Assembly: GCA_021200315.1 (NCBI GenBank)
Contig: JAJQGU010000015.1
Span: forward strand, 26,320 to 90,319
Source of the DNA: Akkermansiaceae bacterium
GTDB lineage: Bacteria; Verrucomicrobiota; Verrucomicrobiia; Verrucomicrobiales; Akkermansiaceae
Direction of reading: 5' to 3'
DNA length: 64,000 nt
Of this stretch, positions 1-8,308 are shown in pieces. Below the pieces are notes generated by a model, which did not search any database, was not told the origin of the DNA, and saw only the letters and a program-made list of their open reading frames with translations. Both the position numbers and the translations under genes were made by a program. The stretch's first letter is position 1. The number at the start of each line of letters is the position of its first letter.

Positions 1-1461
1 CTGGCCGGCACCTTCGCGCTGGCTCTCTCTTTTGCCGGGAACGACCTCGTCAACTTCATCGGAGTATTCATGGGGGCGCATGACGCCTTCTTCGTGGCGG
101 AATCACTGGGAGGGGACGTATCGGCGCACCTCATGGAGGAACTGGGCAAAGACGCAGCCCCCATCCCGCCCAATCGTCTGTATCTTCTGACGGCAGGGCT
201 GATCATGATCGGCGCGCTCTGCTTCTCCCGCAAGGCAAAAACCGTCATCGCCACGGGAGTTGAACTCTCCCGCCAAGGGGACGGAGGCATCGAGCGTTTC
301 GGCTCCATTCCTCCCGCCCGAGTGATTGTGCGGGGCGCCATCGCTCTGGGGAACGCGGTCAAAAGCTTCATTCCTCCCCGCATGCGGGTGCGCATGAACC
401 ACCGCTGGGATCCCGTCCCCCTCCCGGTGAACCCTCAGGAGAGACCTTCCTTTGACGTCATCCGCGCCAGCGTCAACCTGACAGTGGCCGCCCTGCTGAT
501 CTCCACGGCGACATCCCTGCAGCTGCCGCTCTCGACGACCTACGTCACCTTCATGGTGGCTATGGGCTCCTCTCTGGCGGACAAAGCATGGGGGAGGGAA
601 AGCGCGGTCTATCGAGTGACGGGTGTGCTCACTGTGATTTCGGGATGGTTCATGACGGGACTGGCCGCATTCGCCATGGCCGCGCTCATGGCCACGGCTC
701 TGCACTACGGACAGCAGTGGGCCATCTTCCCCCTCATCGCCCTGGACGCCTTCATCCTCGTGCGATCGGCCGTCTACCACAGGCGGCGCGAGGCAAAAAT
801 CGCCGAGCACATACACACCCAAGAAATCACGGAAGACAACATCGTCGCGGCGTGCTCCACGCTCGTGTCCGAAAGCGTACAGGAACTGCGCGACATCTTC
901 GTGAGCACACAACCCGCCCTCCAGACCTCCGACCGCAAGGCACTCAAAGAGCTCCATGAACGGGCGGAGAGCCTCTCCATCCGCAACAACGAAGCCCACA
1001 AATACGACGTACTGCCCCTCCTCTACAAAATGCAGCACCAGTCTCTGGACTCCGGCTACCACTATGTGCAGGCTCTCGACCACCTGAACGAAGCATCGGG
1101 CAGCCTCAAACTGTTCGCAGAATCCATCTTCGCCTATGTAGACAACAACCACACCCCCTTCACCGTGGAGCAGAACGACGACCTCCGCGAAGTATACGCC
1201 CGCATGGCGGAATACATGGAAGGCATCGTCTCCATGCTGACGACGGGGAATTTCTCTTCCTACGCCGAGACAATCTCTTGTCAAGACGAACTGACGGCGC
1301 AGATCGCCAAAGCGACCAAGCGGCAGATCAAAAGAGCCCAGCGCAACCAATCGCGCACGCGTTCTTCAATCCTCTACCTCGGAATGCTGAACGAAATGCG
1401 CTTCATGACCATTCAGCTTCGCGCCCTCGTCAGCGACCAAAGAGACTTTCTGACCATGTAA
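1..1461 (+). CDS. PiT-family inorganic phosphate transporter, 5' truncated by window edge
   Basis: The open frame runs in from base 1, so the true start lies upstream; 486 residues are visible. The first residues contain the PiT hallmark FAGNDLVNFIG, and the second PiT repeat follows near residues 155-190 (LQLPLSTTYVTFMVAMG). The protein should import phosphate across the inner membrane with a cation. After the last membrane segment (about residue 250) comes a soluble, mostly helical C-terminal region of about 230 residues, as in the long Bacteroidetes/Verrucomicrobia-type members. It converges with the Sel1 lipoprotein gene, with about 105 bases between them. Family is confident; the transported ion and coupling cation are inferred. 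Confidence 0.88.
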   Translation: MAGTFALALSFAGNDLVNFIGVFMGAHDAFFVAESLGGDVSAHLMEELGKDAAPIPPNRLYLLTAGLIMIGALCFSRKAKTVIATGVELSRQGDGGIERFGSIPPARVIVRGAIALGNAVKSFIPPRMRVRMNHRWDPVPLPVNPQERPSFDVIRASVNLTVAALLISTATSLQLPLSTTYVTFMVAMGSSLADKAWGRESAVYRVTGVLTVISGWFMTGLAAFAMAALMATALHYGQQWAIFPLIALDAFILVRSAVYHRRREAKIAEHIHTQEITEDNIVAACSTLVSESVQELRDIFVSTQPALQTSDRKALKELHERAESLSIRNNEAHKYDVLPLLYKMQHQSLDSGYHYVQALDHLNEASGSLKLFAESIFAYVDNNHTPFTVEQNDDLREVYARMAEYMEGIVSMLTTGNFSSYAETISCQDELTAQIAKATKRQIKRAQRNQSRTRSSILYLGMLNEMRFMTIQLRALVSDQRDFLTM

Positions 1462-1566
1462 GAGGCGATCGCACGGACGATTCCGGCGCGGCTTGCTCCA
1501 TCAGAGGCGAACTTTCCCCGTCCATGCAGAAGGAGATTCCGCGCCTCTCCGGCCGGCGGCGGCTCT

Positions 1567-2520
1567 TCACGAGCGGGACGAAGCATCGCCCGCGGGAGTC
1601 TTCCCTTCCCGCCGGGCGCCTTCCTCCGGCTTCCGTTTCTCCTTCTCCTCCAGCTCAAGCGCCCTCTCCGCCCAGGCGTCCGCCTGAGAGGCGTCGGCCT
1701 CAACTCCTTCTCCCAGACGATAGCATTTCGACAATTGACGAACCGCAGGCAGATAATCCCGCCCCGCCGAGAGGCGCAGCCAGGCGAGACCCTGTTTTTC
1801 ATCCCTGGGCACTCCGGAACCGGTCAGGCACATGAGGCCATAGACATACTGCCCCTGGACGCTGCCTCCCTCGGCCGCGCAAAGATACCACTTGGCCGCC
1901 TCTTTCATATCCGGCCCCAGCGAAGCGGCGCCCCGGGCGTACAGCTTACCCAATGCCAAGGCGGCATCCGTTTGAGCGCGTTCCGCGGCGCTCCTGAGTC
2001 GGGCAATCCCCTGCTCCAGATCCCTCCCGCCTTCCATGTAGAAGAGGCCGAGACGATATTCCGCCTCGGCGACACCCTTCTGCGCGGCCAGACTCCACTC
2101 CTTGACAGCCCTGTCCACATCCCGTTCCACGCCATCCCCCTGCGCATATATCTCACCCAGGAAGAAGCGCGCTTCAGCCGAGCCCTGTTCGGCCGCCCGC
2201 TCAAACCACATCCGCGCCTTCGCCGCGTCGCGCTCCACATGCTTACCGCCATAGTAATAAAGCCCGGCAAGAGTCATCTGCGCTTCGCGGAAACCGCTTC
2301 GGGCCGCCTTCTGCGTCCACTCCAAAGCCTGCTCGAAATCCTCCTTCGTGCCGGACGCCGCTTTTCCGGCCCACTCCTTCGCCTTTTCATACTGAGCCTC
2401 GCCGGCCTGCCGCGCAGCCTCCGGCGTATCCTGTCCGTCCGAAGAGCGCTCCTTCTCCCGATCGCAGGAAACGAGCAAAATGGAACAGCACAGCAAAATT
2501 GTCAGGGTAGATGCGTTCAT
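1567..2520 (-). CDS. Sel1-repeat lipoprotein
   Basis: 317 residues. It begins with a short lipoprotein signal peptide ending in the lipobox LVSC, so it is probably lipid-anchored in the envelope. From about residue 75 there are five or six Sel1-like TPR repeats (pattern A..LG.LY..G.GV..D...A..W...AA..G), which usually serve as protein-protein contact scaffolds. The C-terminus is a charged, Glu/Lys-rich tail. The chosen ATG sits only six bases after a TAGAAT -10 element, which argues for this start and for a leaderless mRNA. Partner and process cannot be told from sequence. Confidence 0.85.
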   Translation of the reverse strand: MNASTLTILLCCSILLVSCDREKERSSDGQDTPEAARQAGEAQYEKAKEWAGKAASGTKEDFEQALEWTQKAARSGFREAQMTLAGLYYYGGKHVERDAAKARMWFERAAEQGSAEARFFLGEIYAQGDGVERDVDRAVKEWSLAAQKGVAEAEYRLGLFYMEGGRDLEQGIARLRSAAERAQTDAALALGKLYARGAASLGPDMKEAAKWYLCAAEGGSVQGQYVYGLMCLTGSGVPRDEKQGLAWLRLSAGRDYLPAVRQLSKCYRLGEGVEADASQADAWAERALELEEKEKRKPEEGARREGKTPAGDASSRS

Positions 2521-2526
2521 ACGGCC

Positions 2527-2555
2527 ATTCTAGGACGGGGCAAAAAAGAGCTCAA
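2527..2555 (-). promoter_or_regulatory. Sigma70-type promoter of the Sel1 lipoprotein gene (leaderless)
   Basis: On the minus strand TTGAGC (2550-2555) and TAGAAT (2527-2532) are separated by 17 bases. The ATG follows after six bases, so transcription should begin at or next to the start codon. Confidence 0.6.
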
Positions 2556-2588
2556 GGGGAAATCGGGGCATCCTTCCCAATTGTTTGC

Positions 2589-2617
2589 TTGATCGACCGG
2601 GCAGACTCATGTATGAT
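2589..2617 (+). promoter_or_regulatory. Sigma70-type promoter of the PEGA lipoprotein gene (leaderless)
   Basis: TTGATC (2589-2594), a 17-base spacer and TATGAT (2612-2617). The chosen ATG lies seven bases further on, where transcription should start. An in-frame ATG at 2613 lies inside the -10 element and so cannot be the start if this promoter is used. Confidence 0.6.
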
Positions 2618-2624
2618 CGGACAT

Positions 2625-3035
2625 ATGAAAAAGTGGCTTTTCGCCGCAGCGGCTCTGCTGCTGGCCTCCTGCTCGTCCACCAAGAAAATTCAAGTGGTGT
2701 CCAACCCTCCGGGAGCAACCGTCCGCATTGACGGCGTCAAGGCGGGAGTCACGCCGACAACCGTCGAAGTCAACAGCCACGACACCACCGAACTCATCTT
2801 CGAAAAAAGCGGATATTACACTCAATCCTATTCATTGGTTCCCGAGACAAGCACTCTCGGAACCATCCTCTGGACCGACACCGATGAAAAATCCCGCACG
2901 ATCAAGGAAGACAGAATCGAAGTAACACTTTACAAATATTCCTCTCCCTCTCCGAAAAAAGCCTCCTCCGCTCCCGCGAAAAACACGCATACCTCCCCGC
3001 CCCCCGCTCTGCGAAACATGCCCTCCTTCCTCTAA
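2625..3035 (+). CDS. PEGA-domain lipoprotein
   Basis: 136 residues. The start MKKWLFAAAALLLASC is a lipoprotein signal with lipobox LASC. Residues about 22-75 form a PEGA domain (VVSNPPGATVRIDG, then G.TP), a beta-sandwich module common in surface lipoproteins. The tail is rich in Ser, Pro and Lys and probably disordered. It is divergent from the Sel1 lipoprotein gene, with only 104 bases between the two start codons, and the two promoters sit close to each other. Function is unknown; an envelope role is inferred from the anchor and domain. Confidence 0.82.
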   Translation: MKKWLFAAAALLLASCSSTKKIQVVSNPPGATVRIDGVKAGVTPTTVEVNSHDTTELIFEKSGYYTQSYSLVPETSTLGTILWTDTDEKSRTIKEDRIEVTLYKYSSPSPKKASSAPAKNTHTSPPPALRNMPSFL

Positions 3036-3108
3036 GGCGAACACGTGCAAAACGGCCGCGCCGCGTTCCCGGCAGTGCAGACCCAACCCGGGAGCCGCCC
3101 ATTTTCCG

Positions 3109-3495
3109 TCACCCGATCCGGAACGTGATGCGGGCTTTCGTCATATCGTAGGGAGACATCTCGATCTTCACCCGGTCGCCCACGACGAGGCGGATGAAAC
3201 GCTTGCGCATCTTTCCCGAGATATGGGCCAGCAACTCGCGGCCGTTGGCCAGCCTGACCCGAAACATCGTGCCCGCCAGCACAGCAGAGACCACGCCCTC
3301 AAGCTCAATCTGCCGTTCGCCGTCCTGCTCCCCATCCTCCTCGGCCGTGCGCACGGACGGCTCATCATCCCGGGAAGGGCGCCGAACCGGGCGCCTTGCC
3401 CCGCCGCGATAACTTCCATTGGAGCGACTGCCGCCGCGGTTTGAACCTGCATTGCGGCCCGGACGATTTCCTGAGGGAGAGGTAGGAGAGCTCAT
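3109..3495 (-). CDS. infA: Translation initiation factor IF-1 with N-terminal extension
   Basis: The last 70 residues are a clear IF-1 S1/OB fold ([47 protein letters not shown]). IF-1 binds the 30S A site during initiation. With the ATG at 3495 the protein has 128 residues instead of the usual about 72; the extra 47 or so are rich in Arg, Gly, Ser and Asn. The best upstream promoter has its -10 overlapping this ATG, so the real start may be downstream, for example the GTG at 3352-3354, which gives 81 residues. Family is certain; the start is not. Confidence 0.85.
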   Translation of the reverse strand: MSSPTSPSGNRPGRNAGSNRGGSRSNGSYRGGARRPVRRPSRDDEPSVRTAEEDGEQDGERQIELEGVVSAVLAGTMFRVRLANGRELLAHISGKMRKRFIRLVVGDRVKIEMSPYDMTKARITFRIG

Positions 3496-3522
3496 ATAAA
3501 TAAACAGGCATTCCGCCGTCAA
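3494..3522 (-). promoter_or_regulatory. Promoter-like sequence overlapping the first infA start codon
   Basis: On the minus strand TTGACG (3517-3522), 17 bases, then TTATAT (3494-3499). The -10 shares its last two bases with the ATG at 3493-3495, so a transcript from here would begin inside the predicted N-terminal extension. Confidence 0.45.
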
Positions 3523-3643
3523 GTAAAACGTAAAATCCAGCGGAAGCGGAATCAGTTTACCCGCGCCGTGCGGCTTTGACAAGCGATTTTTCCGAGAAGC
3601 AGCCTCTTTTTCGGGAAAAATCTCTCCAGGCCGTAAAATACAG

Positions 3644-3672
3644 TTGACAAACCCGCCGGCACGAGGTAGAAA
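3644..3672 (+). promoter_or_regulatory. Sigma70 promoter for rplM-rpsI
   Basis: A perfect TTGACA (3644-3649), a 17-base spacer and TAGAAA (3667-3672), about 60 bases before the rplM start. Confidence 0.7.
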
Positions 3673-3732
3673 AGTCCCCCGCGAATTAGCGGTTCGACGG
3701 CGTGAGCCGTGACCGGAACAGAAACAGAAAAC

Positions 3733-4164
3733 ATGAAAACCTTCTCTGCCAAAGCTCAGGAAATCGAGCGCAAGTGGTACATCATCGACGCCGCCGACAA
3801 AGTGCTCGGACAAGTCGCAGTGGAAGCAGCCAATCTGCTTCGTGGTAAGAACAAAACGATCTTCACACCTCACGTGGACTGCGGCGATTACGTCATCGTA
3901 ATCAACGCCGGCAAGGTGGTGTTGACCGGCAACAAAGAGCGGGCCAAAATCTACACGCGCTACTCGGGCTACGTGGGCGGCCAGAAAGTGGAAACCCCCG
4001 CAAAAATCCGCCGCCGCCGCCCCGCCTTCCTCGTGGAACACGCCACGCTGGGCATGGTGCCCCACACGCGCCAAGGGCGCGCACAGGCATCCCGGCTCAA
4101 AGTGTACGCGGGCGAGGAGCACCCGCACGCCGCCCAGCAGCCCACGGTCATCAACATCGACTAA
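3733..4164 (+). CDS. rplM: Large-subunit ribosomal protein L13
   Basis: 143 residues, the normal L13 length. It shows the family features [19 protein letters not shown], the LLRGKNK segment, [10 protein letters not shown] and the C-terminal [16 protein letters not shown]13 is an early-assembly 23S rRNA-binding protein. The ATG at 3733 follows the good promoter by about 60 bases and lacks a strong Shine-Dalgarno. rpsI follows after 15 bases, giving the conserved rplM-rpsI operon. Confidence 0.97.
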   Translation: MKTFSAKAQEIERKWYIIDAADKVLGQVAVEAANLLRGKNKTIFTPHVDCGDYVIVINAGKVVLTGNKERAKIYTRYSGYVGGQKVETPAKIRRRRPAFLVEHATLGMVPHTRQGRAQASRLKVYAGEEHPHAAQQPTVINID

Positions 4165-4179
4165 CATATTCCCACCATC

Positions 4180-4587
4180 ATGAGTCAGACAACTCCATTC
4201 AACGCCACCGGACGCCGCAAGACGGCCGTAGCCCACGCATGGCTGAGCCCCGCTGAAGAAGGCAAGTCGGGCAAAATCGAGATCAACCGCCACAGCTTCG
4301 AGGAATATCTCCCCACCGACCAGCTGCAGAACGTCGTTCTGCAGCCCTTCTACGCCACCAATACAATTAAGAAATACAATGTCCGCCTCGTGGCGAAGGG
4401 CGGAGGGATTCACGGGCAGGCCGGCGCCATGAGCCTGGCGATCGCCCGTTCACTCGTGCTGGCGGACGAGGAAAACAAGAAACTTCTGCGCGAGCAGGGG
4501 CTTCTGACGCGCGATCCCCGCATGAAGGAACGCAAGAAGGCGGGGCGTCCCGGCGCCCGCAAGCGCTTCCAGTTCTCGAAGCGTTGA
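4180..4587 (+). CDS. rpsI: Small-subunit ribosomal protein S9
   Basis: 135 residues. Conserved S9 features are the N-terminal [13 protein letters not shown], the [10 protein letters not shown] segment and the C-terminal [24 protein letters not shown], whose last Lys-Arg reaches the decoding centre. It is co-transcribed with rplM and followed by a strong terminator. Confidence 0.97.
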   Translation: MSQTTPFNATGRRKTAVAHAWLSPAEEGKSGKIEINRHSFEEYLPTDQLQNVVLQPFYATNTIKKYNVRLVAKGGGIHGQAGAMSLAIARSLVLADEENKKLLREQGLLTRDPRMKERKKAGRPGARKRFQFSKR

Positions 4588-4612
4588 TCGTCTTCGAAAC
4601 CATCTTCCCTGG

Positions 4613-4645
4613 GTGCGCGCACTGCATGCGGTGCGCGCACTTTTT
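4613..4645 (+). terminator. Rho-independent terminator of rplM-rpsI
   Basis: Two copies of the self-complementary gtgcgcgcac (4613-4622 and 4631-4640) pair around an eight-base loop and are followed by TTTTT (4641-4645). Confidence 0.85.
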
Positions 4646-4689
4646 CACGTACTTTCGCGGGAATTGCACCGGGAGGACGCCGTTTACAC

Positions 4690-4719
4690 TTGCCGGAAGG
4701 AGCGCCGCCGCGGTAGAAT
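4690..4719 (+). promoter_or_regulatory. Promoter for the ahb-type radical SAM operon
   Basis: TTGCCG (4690-4695), an 18-base spacer and TAGAAT (4714-4719), about 31 bases before the first start codon. Confidence 0.5.
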
Positions 4720-4750
4720 TCTCCCGCACATCCTCTCCCGTCTCCTCTGC

Positions 4751-5830
4751 ATGAAGCATCCGCACCGCATACAGATCGACCTGAACGAACGGCCGTTCAT
4801 CCTCTTCTGGGAAGTAACGCGCGCCTGCCCCTTGGCCTGTAAACATTGTCGGGCAGCTGCCCAGCCGCGTCCCTCCCCCGGCGAACTGAACACCGAGGAA
4901 GGGAAAAAACTGCTGCAGGACATCGCCGAACTGCGGCCGCCCATGCTGGTGCTCACCGGGGGAGACCCCATGATGCGCCGCGACCTGCATGAACTGATCG
5001 CGCACGCCGCCGCGCTCGGCCTGCGCGTGGCGCTGAGCCCGGCGGCGACGCCGCTCCTGCTGCAGGCGGACTTCGCCGCACTGAAGAGCGCCGGAGTGCA
5101 CAGCATGTCCCTCAGCCTGGACGGCGCACGCCGCGAAACGCACGACGCCTTCCGCGGCGTTCCCCACACCTTCGACCGCACAATCCAAGCGGCCCGCATG
5201 GCCAAAGAGGCGGGCATTCACCTCCAAATCAACACGACCATCACCAAAAGCACCCTGAGCGAACTGCAAGACTTCCACCATCTCATGAAAGAGCTGAAAC
5301 CGGACATGTGGAGCGTCTTTCTGCTCGTTCCCACGGGGCGGGCATCTCTCGATCAAATGCCCTCCGCCGCAGAAGTGGAGCAGGCGTGGCACGAACTCGC
5401 CCGGCTCAGCAAAGAAGTGGACTTCGGCGTGAAAACGACCGAGGGACACCATTACCGCCGAGTGGCCATTCAAGAAGCGGCAAAGAGAGGAGGCGCACCC
5501 GCCCGGCAAGCCGTGCCCACCCGGGACGGCAAGGGCGTGCTCTTCATCTCCCATACCGGCAGTATCCAACCTTCCGGCTTCCTCCCCATCGCGCTGGGCG
5601 ACGTGCGGAAAGACAACCTGGCCGAAATCTACCGCACCCACCCCCTCATGATACGCCTGCGCGACGACGACGCGCTCCGAGGAAAATGCGGGCGCTGCGA
5701 ATTCCGGCACCTGTGCGGCGGCTCGCGCGCCCGCGCCTACGGAATGACGGGCGACCCCTTCGCTGCCGAACCCCTCTGCTCCTACATCCCCAAAGCGGCA
5801 CCGCACTCCGAACCACTGCAAACCTCATGA
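4751..5830 (+). CDS. Radical SAM/SPASM protein, AhbD-like (TIGR04053 type)
   Basis: 359 residues. The radical SAM cluster motif CPLACKHC lies at about residues 26-33, followed by GGDPMMR, LSLDG and a C-terminal SPASM-like Cys group (CGRCEFRHLCGGSRARAYG). Overall it resembles AhbD, which turns Fe-coproporphyrin III into haem b in the siroheme-dependent route. However, the usual Cys in QPCG is Ser here (QPSGFLP), as in the sister group TIGR04053, so exact chemistry is uncertain. Its stop codon overlaps the ahbC start (ATGA), so the two proteins are very likely made together. The start was chosen as the ATG closest to the conserved domain after the promoter. Confidence 0.8.
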   Translation: MKHPHRIQIDLNERPFILFWEVTRACPLACKHCRAAAQPRPSPGELNTEEGKKLLQDIAELRPPMLVLTGGDPMMRRDLHELIAHAAALGLRVALSPAATPLLLQADFAALKSAGVHSMSLSLDGARRETHDAFRGVPHTFDRTIQAARMAKEAGIHLQINTTITKSTLSELQDFHHLMKELKPDMWSVFLLVPTGRASLDQMPSAAEVEQAWHELARLSKEVDFGVKTTEGHHYRRVAIQEAAKRGGAPARQAVPTRDGKGVLFISHTGSIQPSGFLPIALGDVRKDNLAEIYRTHPLMIRLRDDDALRGKCGRCEFRHLCGGSRARAYGMTGDPFAAEPLCSYIPKAAPHSEPLQTS

Positions 5831-7095
5831 TCAACCTCACCAGACTGTGGACGGGGCAGGCCCAGCCGGCAGACCATCTGCGCTATGGCAGGGAGGGACT
5901 TCCGGCCTCCAGCACATCGGCCTGCACGCCCGCCTCATCCCGCACACGCAAACCCATCGTCGTATGGAACATCTCCCGCACCTGCAACCTGAACTGCATC
6001 CACTGCTACGCAGACTCCCACGCCGTGAAATACCCCGGCGAACTCTCCTGGGAACAATGCCGCGCCGTCATCGACGACCTTGCAGACTACGGAATCAGCG
6101 CTCTCCTTCTCTCGGGAGGAGAACCGCTGCTGCACCCCATGCTCCCCAAACTTCTCGAACGCGCAACCGAGCGGGGACTCAAGATCACCATTTCCACCAA
6201 CGGCACGCTCATCACGGCGGACTACGCCTCCCTCTTCAAAAAACTGAGCGTGGCCTACGTGGGCATCTCTCTCGACGGCATCGGCGAAGTGCACGACCGC
6301 TTCCGCGGCATGAAAGGGGCCTTCGACCGAGCAGTGCGCGGCTTCCGACTCTGTGAAGAAGCGGGGCAGAAAACCGGCCTGAGGCTCACGCTCACCCGCC
6401 ATAACGTCCAATGCATGCCCGCCATTCTCGACTTCATCGAGCGCGAAAATATCCGCCGCGTCTGCTTCTATCACCTCGTCCCCACGGGACGCGGGGCGGG
6501 CGTGCAGACCCTGCATCCCCATGAAGCCCGCGGCGCCCTCGACATGCTGATCGACCGCGTCAGCCGCTGGCAGGAGCGGGGGGAGAACCGCGAAATGCTC
6601 ACCGTGACACAGCCCGCCGACGGCGTATACATCCTCCTCCGCCAGCTCCGCGAGGGCAGTCCCCTTGCCGAGGAGACGCTCAAGCTTCTGGAATGGAACG
6701 GCGGCGGCTCCAACAGCTCCGGACGGGGAATCGCCAACATCGACACCCAAGGCGCCGTGCATCCGGATCAATTCTGGCAATCCGTCACCCTCGGCAATGT
6801 CAAAGAACAGAAATTCTCCGACATTTGGGAGGCGCGGACAGACGCCGCCGCCGCGCTTCTCCCCGCCCTGCGGGCCAGCGACAACCCCGAAGAACGGCAG
6901 GCCGCGCTGAGCGGACGATGCGCCGTCTGCAGGCATTTCCGAATCTGCGGCGGGGGCTTCCGCACACGTGCCGCTTTCGCCAACGGCCACTGGCACGGCT
7001 CCGACCCCAGCTGCTATCTCACGGATGAAGAAATCGGAATCGGCCCCGACTCAAAGGAAAAACACGTTGAAAACGGCACCCCAGAGAACGCCTAG
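5827..7095 (+). CDS. ahbC: Radical SAM/SPASM protein AhbC (12,18-didecarboxysiroheme deacetylase) family
   Basis: 422 residues. The N-terminus (LTRLWTGQ, then LRYG) and the cluster motif CNLNCIHC (about residues 55-62) followed by YADS match AhbC/NirJ-type enzymes. GGEPLLHP, STNGTLI and ISLDGIGEVHDRFRG follow, and the C-terminal SPASM Cys include CAVCRHFRICGGGFR and PSCYLTDEE. AhbC removes acetate side chains to make Fe-coproporphyrin III. It is translationally coupled to the AhbD-like gene. Siroheme decarboxylase genes (ahbA, ahbB) are not in the window. The family call is good; that it makes haem rather than a d1-like product is inferred. Confidence 0.82.
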   Translation: MINLTRLWTGQAQPADHLRYGREGLPASSTSACTPASSRTRKPIVVWNISRTCNLNCIHCYADSHAVKYPGELSWEQCRAVIDDLADYGISALLLSGGEPLLHPMLPKLLERATERGLKITISTNGTLITADYASLFKKLSVAYVGISLDGIGEVHDRFRGMKGAFDRAVRGFRLCEEAGQKTGLRLTLTRHNVQCMPAILDFIERENIRRVCFYHLVPTGRGAGVQTLHPHEARGALDMLIDRVSRWQERGENREMLTVTQPADGVYILLRQLREGSPLAEETLKLLEWNGGGSNSSGRGIANIDTQGAVHPDQFWQSVTLGNVKEQKFSDIWEARTDAAAALLPALRASDNPEERQAALSGRCAVCRHFRICGGGFRTRAAFANGHWHGSDPSCYLTDEEIGIGPDSKEKHVENGTPENA

Positions 7096-7147
7096 GAGAG
7101 ATTCCGCGGGGAAGCCCCGCTCCGCTCCCTCCGCACCTCCCCGCCCC

Positions 7148-8096
7148 ATGACCGGCGAAATCGACAAATACCACTTCGATCGTCTCGCCGAAAAAAACTG
7201 CATCTTCTTCACGGACCAGGACGGCAGGCATCACCTACTCGCCCGATCCATCCATTCCCTCATCCCGGAACTGCCGCCGCACATCCGCGACTATCCAAAG
7301 CGGCGAGCCCAAACCGCAGGGAACCGTTTCGGAGCGTTCCTGTCCCTCTTCCATCACGGAAGCGGCTCCGCGATCCCCTCCCCCGAGCACTATTCCCGCA
7401 TATACGCCGGCTTTCAATCCGAGAGAGACACCCTCTACATTCTGGACAACGGCTCGGCGATCCAGCTCTCCGAGGGAGAGCGGCCCCAAGAGCCGGGGAA
7501 AGTCCTTTTCCACACAAGCCAGCAGGCCGCCCGCCGAGGCATCCGCCTGCAAAACCTCATGAACGCCCCTCAGTACCGCCCCATGCATCCGAACCGGGAC
7601 GACACAAGCTCCCTCTATCCCATCGAGGGAGGCTCCATCGTCATGCCGGGCGTCTGCGCCAACGGCGGACTTTGCGACATGAGCGCCTACCACCTCCGCC
7701 CCGTCGAAAACCCGCTCAGCATTGATTTCGTGCAAGGGCTCCTCAGTCCGGAACGCAATCCGGAAGAAACCCGCGCCTTCAGGGAAATACCCGGAAGGCT
7801 CTGCTCGCTGACCGGCCTCTCTTTCAACCGCCAGTCATGGGAGGCGGCCATGTCGGGACCCGACATTCCTCTGGAACATCACTGTCTGCACCCCTTTCAC
7901 GCGAACGGCACATGCGCCGCCGAACTGGCGATCATCAATCTGATCTGGGGAGCCTCCCAAGCCCCCTATCACGACTCCTATGTCCTCCTCCTGCGCCACA
8001 CCCCGGCCGCTCGCGCCCGCCGTCGCCGGACTTGTCCGCCTCACGACGGAGAGCCACCCCTCCATCAAATTGATCTCCCGCCCCGATCATTCATAG
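7148..8096 (+). pseudogene. Unknown protein, probably frameshifted near its 3' end
   Basis: I do not recognise this family. The frame from the ATG at 7148 reads as ordinary soluble protein through about residue 285 (SYVLLLRHTP), then turns into Arg/Pro-rich sequence typical of a wrong frame and runs on to 8281. One base fewer in the C run at 8001-8004 switches to a frame reading LAPAVAGLVRLTTESHPSIK and stopping at 8096, for 315 residues in all. The gene starts 52 bases after ahbC on the same strand and may belong to that operon. Several Cys and His occur (CANGGLCDM, HHCLHPFH). Either a true mutation or a base-calling error is possible. Confidence 0.5.
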
Positions 8097-8232
8097 CCGG
8101 CCTCCGCGCGAACCCAACCGGGACTCCGCATGCGGGCAGGCTCCGTGTCCGGAGGAGCCCGGCACTCACCCCGGCTGAAAGATCGAGGGAAGCACCAGCT
8201 CGGGGACTCCGCGCCGGCGAGACGGCCGGCCT

Positions 8233-8308
8233 TTCATCCCGATCACGCGGCCATCGAAAGGCGCATCGCTGGGGCGGCTAGCCCTTCATCCCGATCACGC
8301 GGCCATCG
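8233..8308. repeat. Direct repeat of the 3' end of the formate-THF ligase gene
   Basis: A 24-base perfect repeat occurs at 8233-8256 and 8285-8308, 52 bases apart, with weaker similarity continuing on the right side. The right copy is the last coding part of the ligase gene (GRVIGMKG); the left copy lies beyond its stop codon, as if the gene end had been duplicated. Confidence 0.8.

Noticed and set aside
103..1350. 415-residue open frame on the minus strand opposite the PiT gene
   Set aside because: It mirrors a clear transporter gene, has no recognisable domain and arises from GC-rich codon bias.
3109..4413. 434-residue minus-strand frame ending in IF-1
   Set aside because: The part upstream of 3495 is antisense to rplM and rpsI and is not coding.
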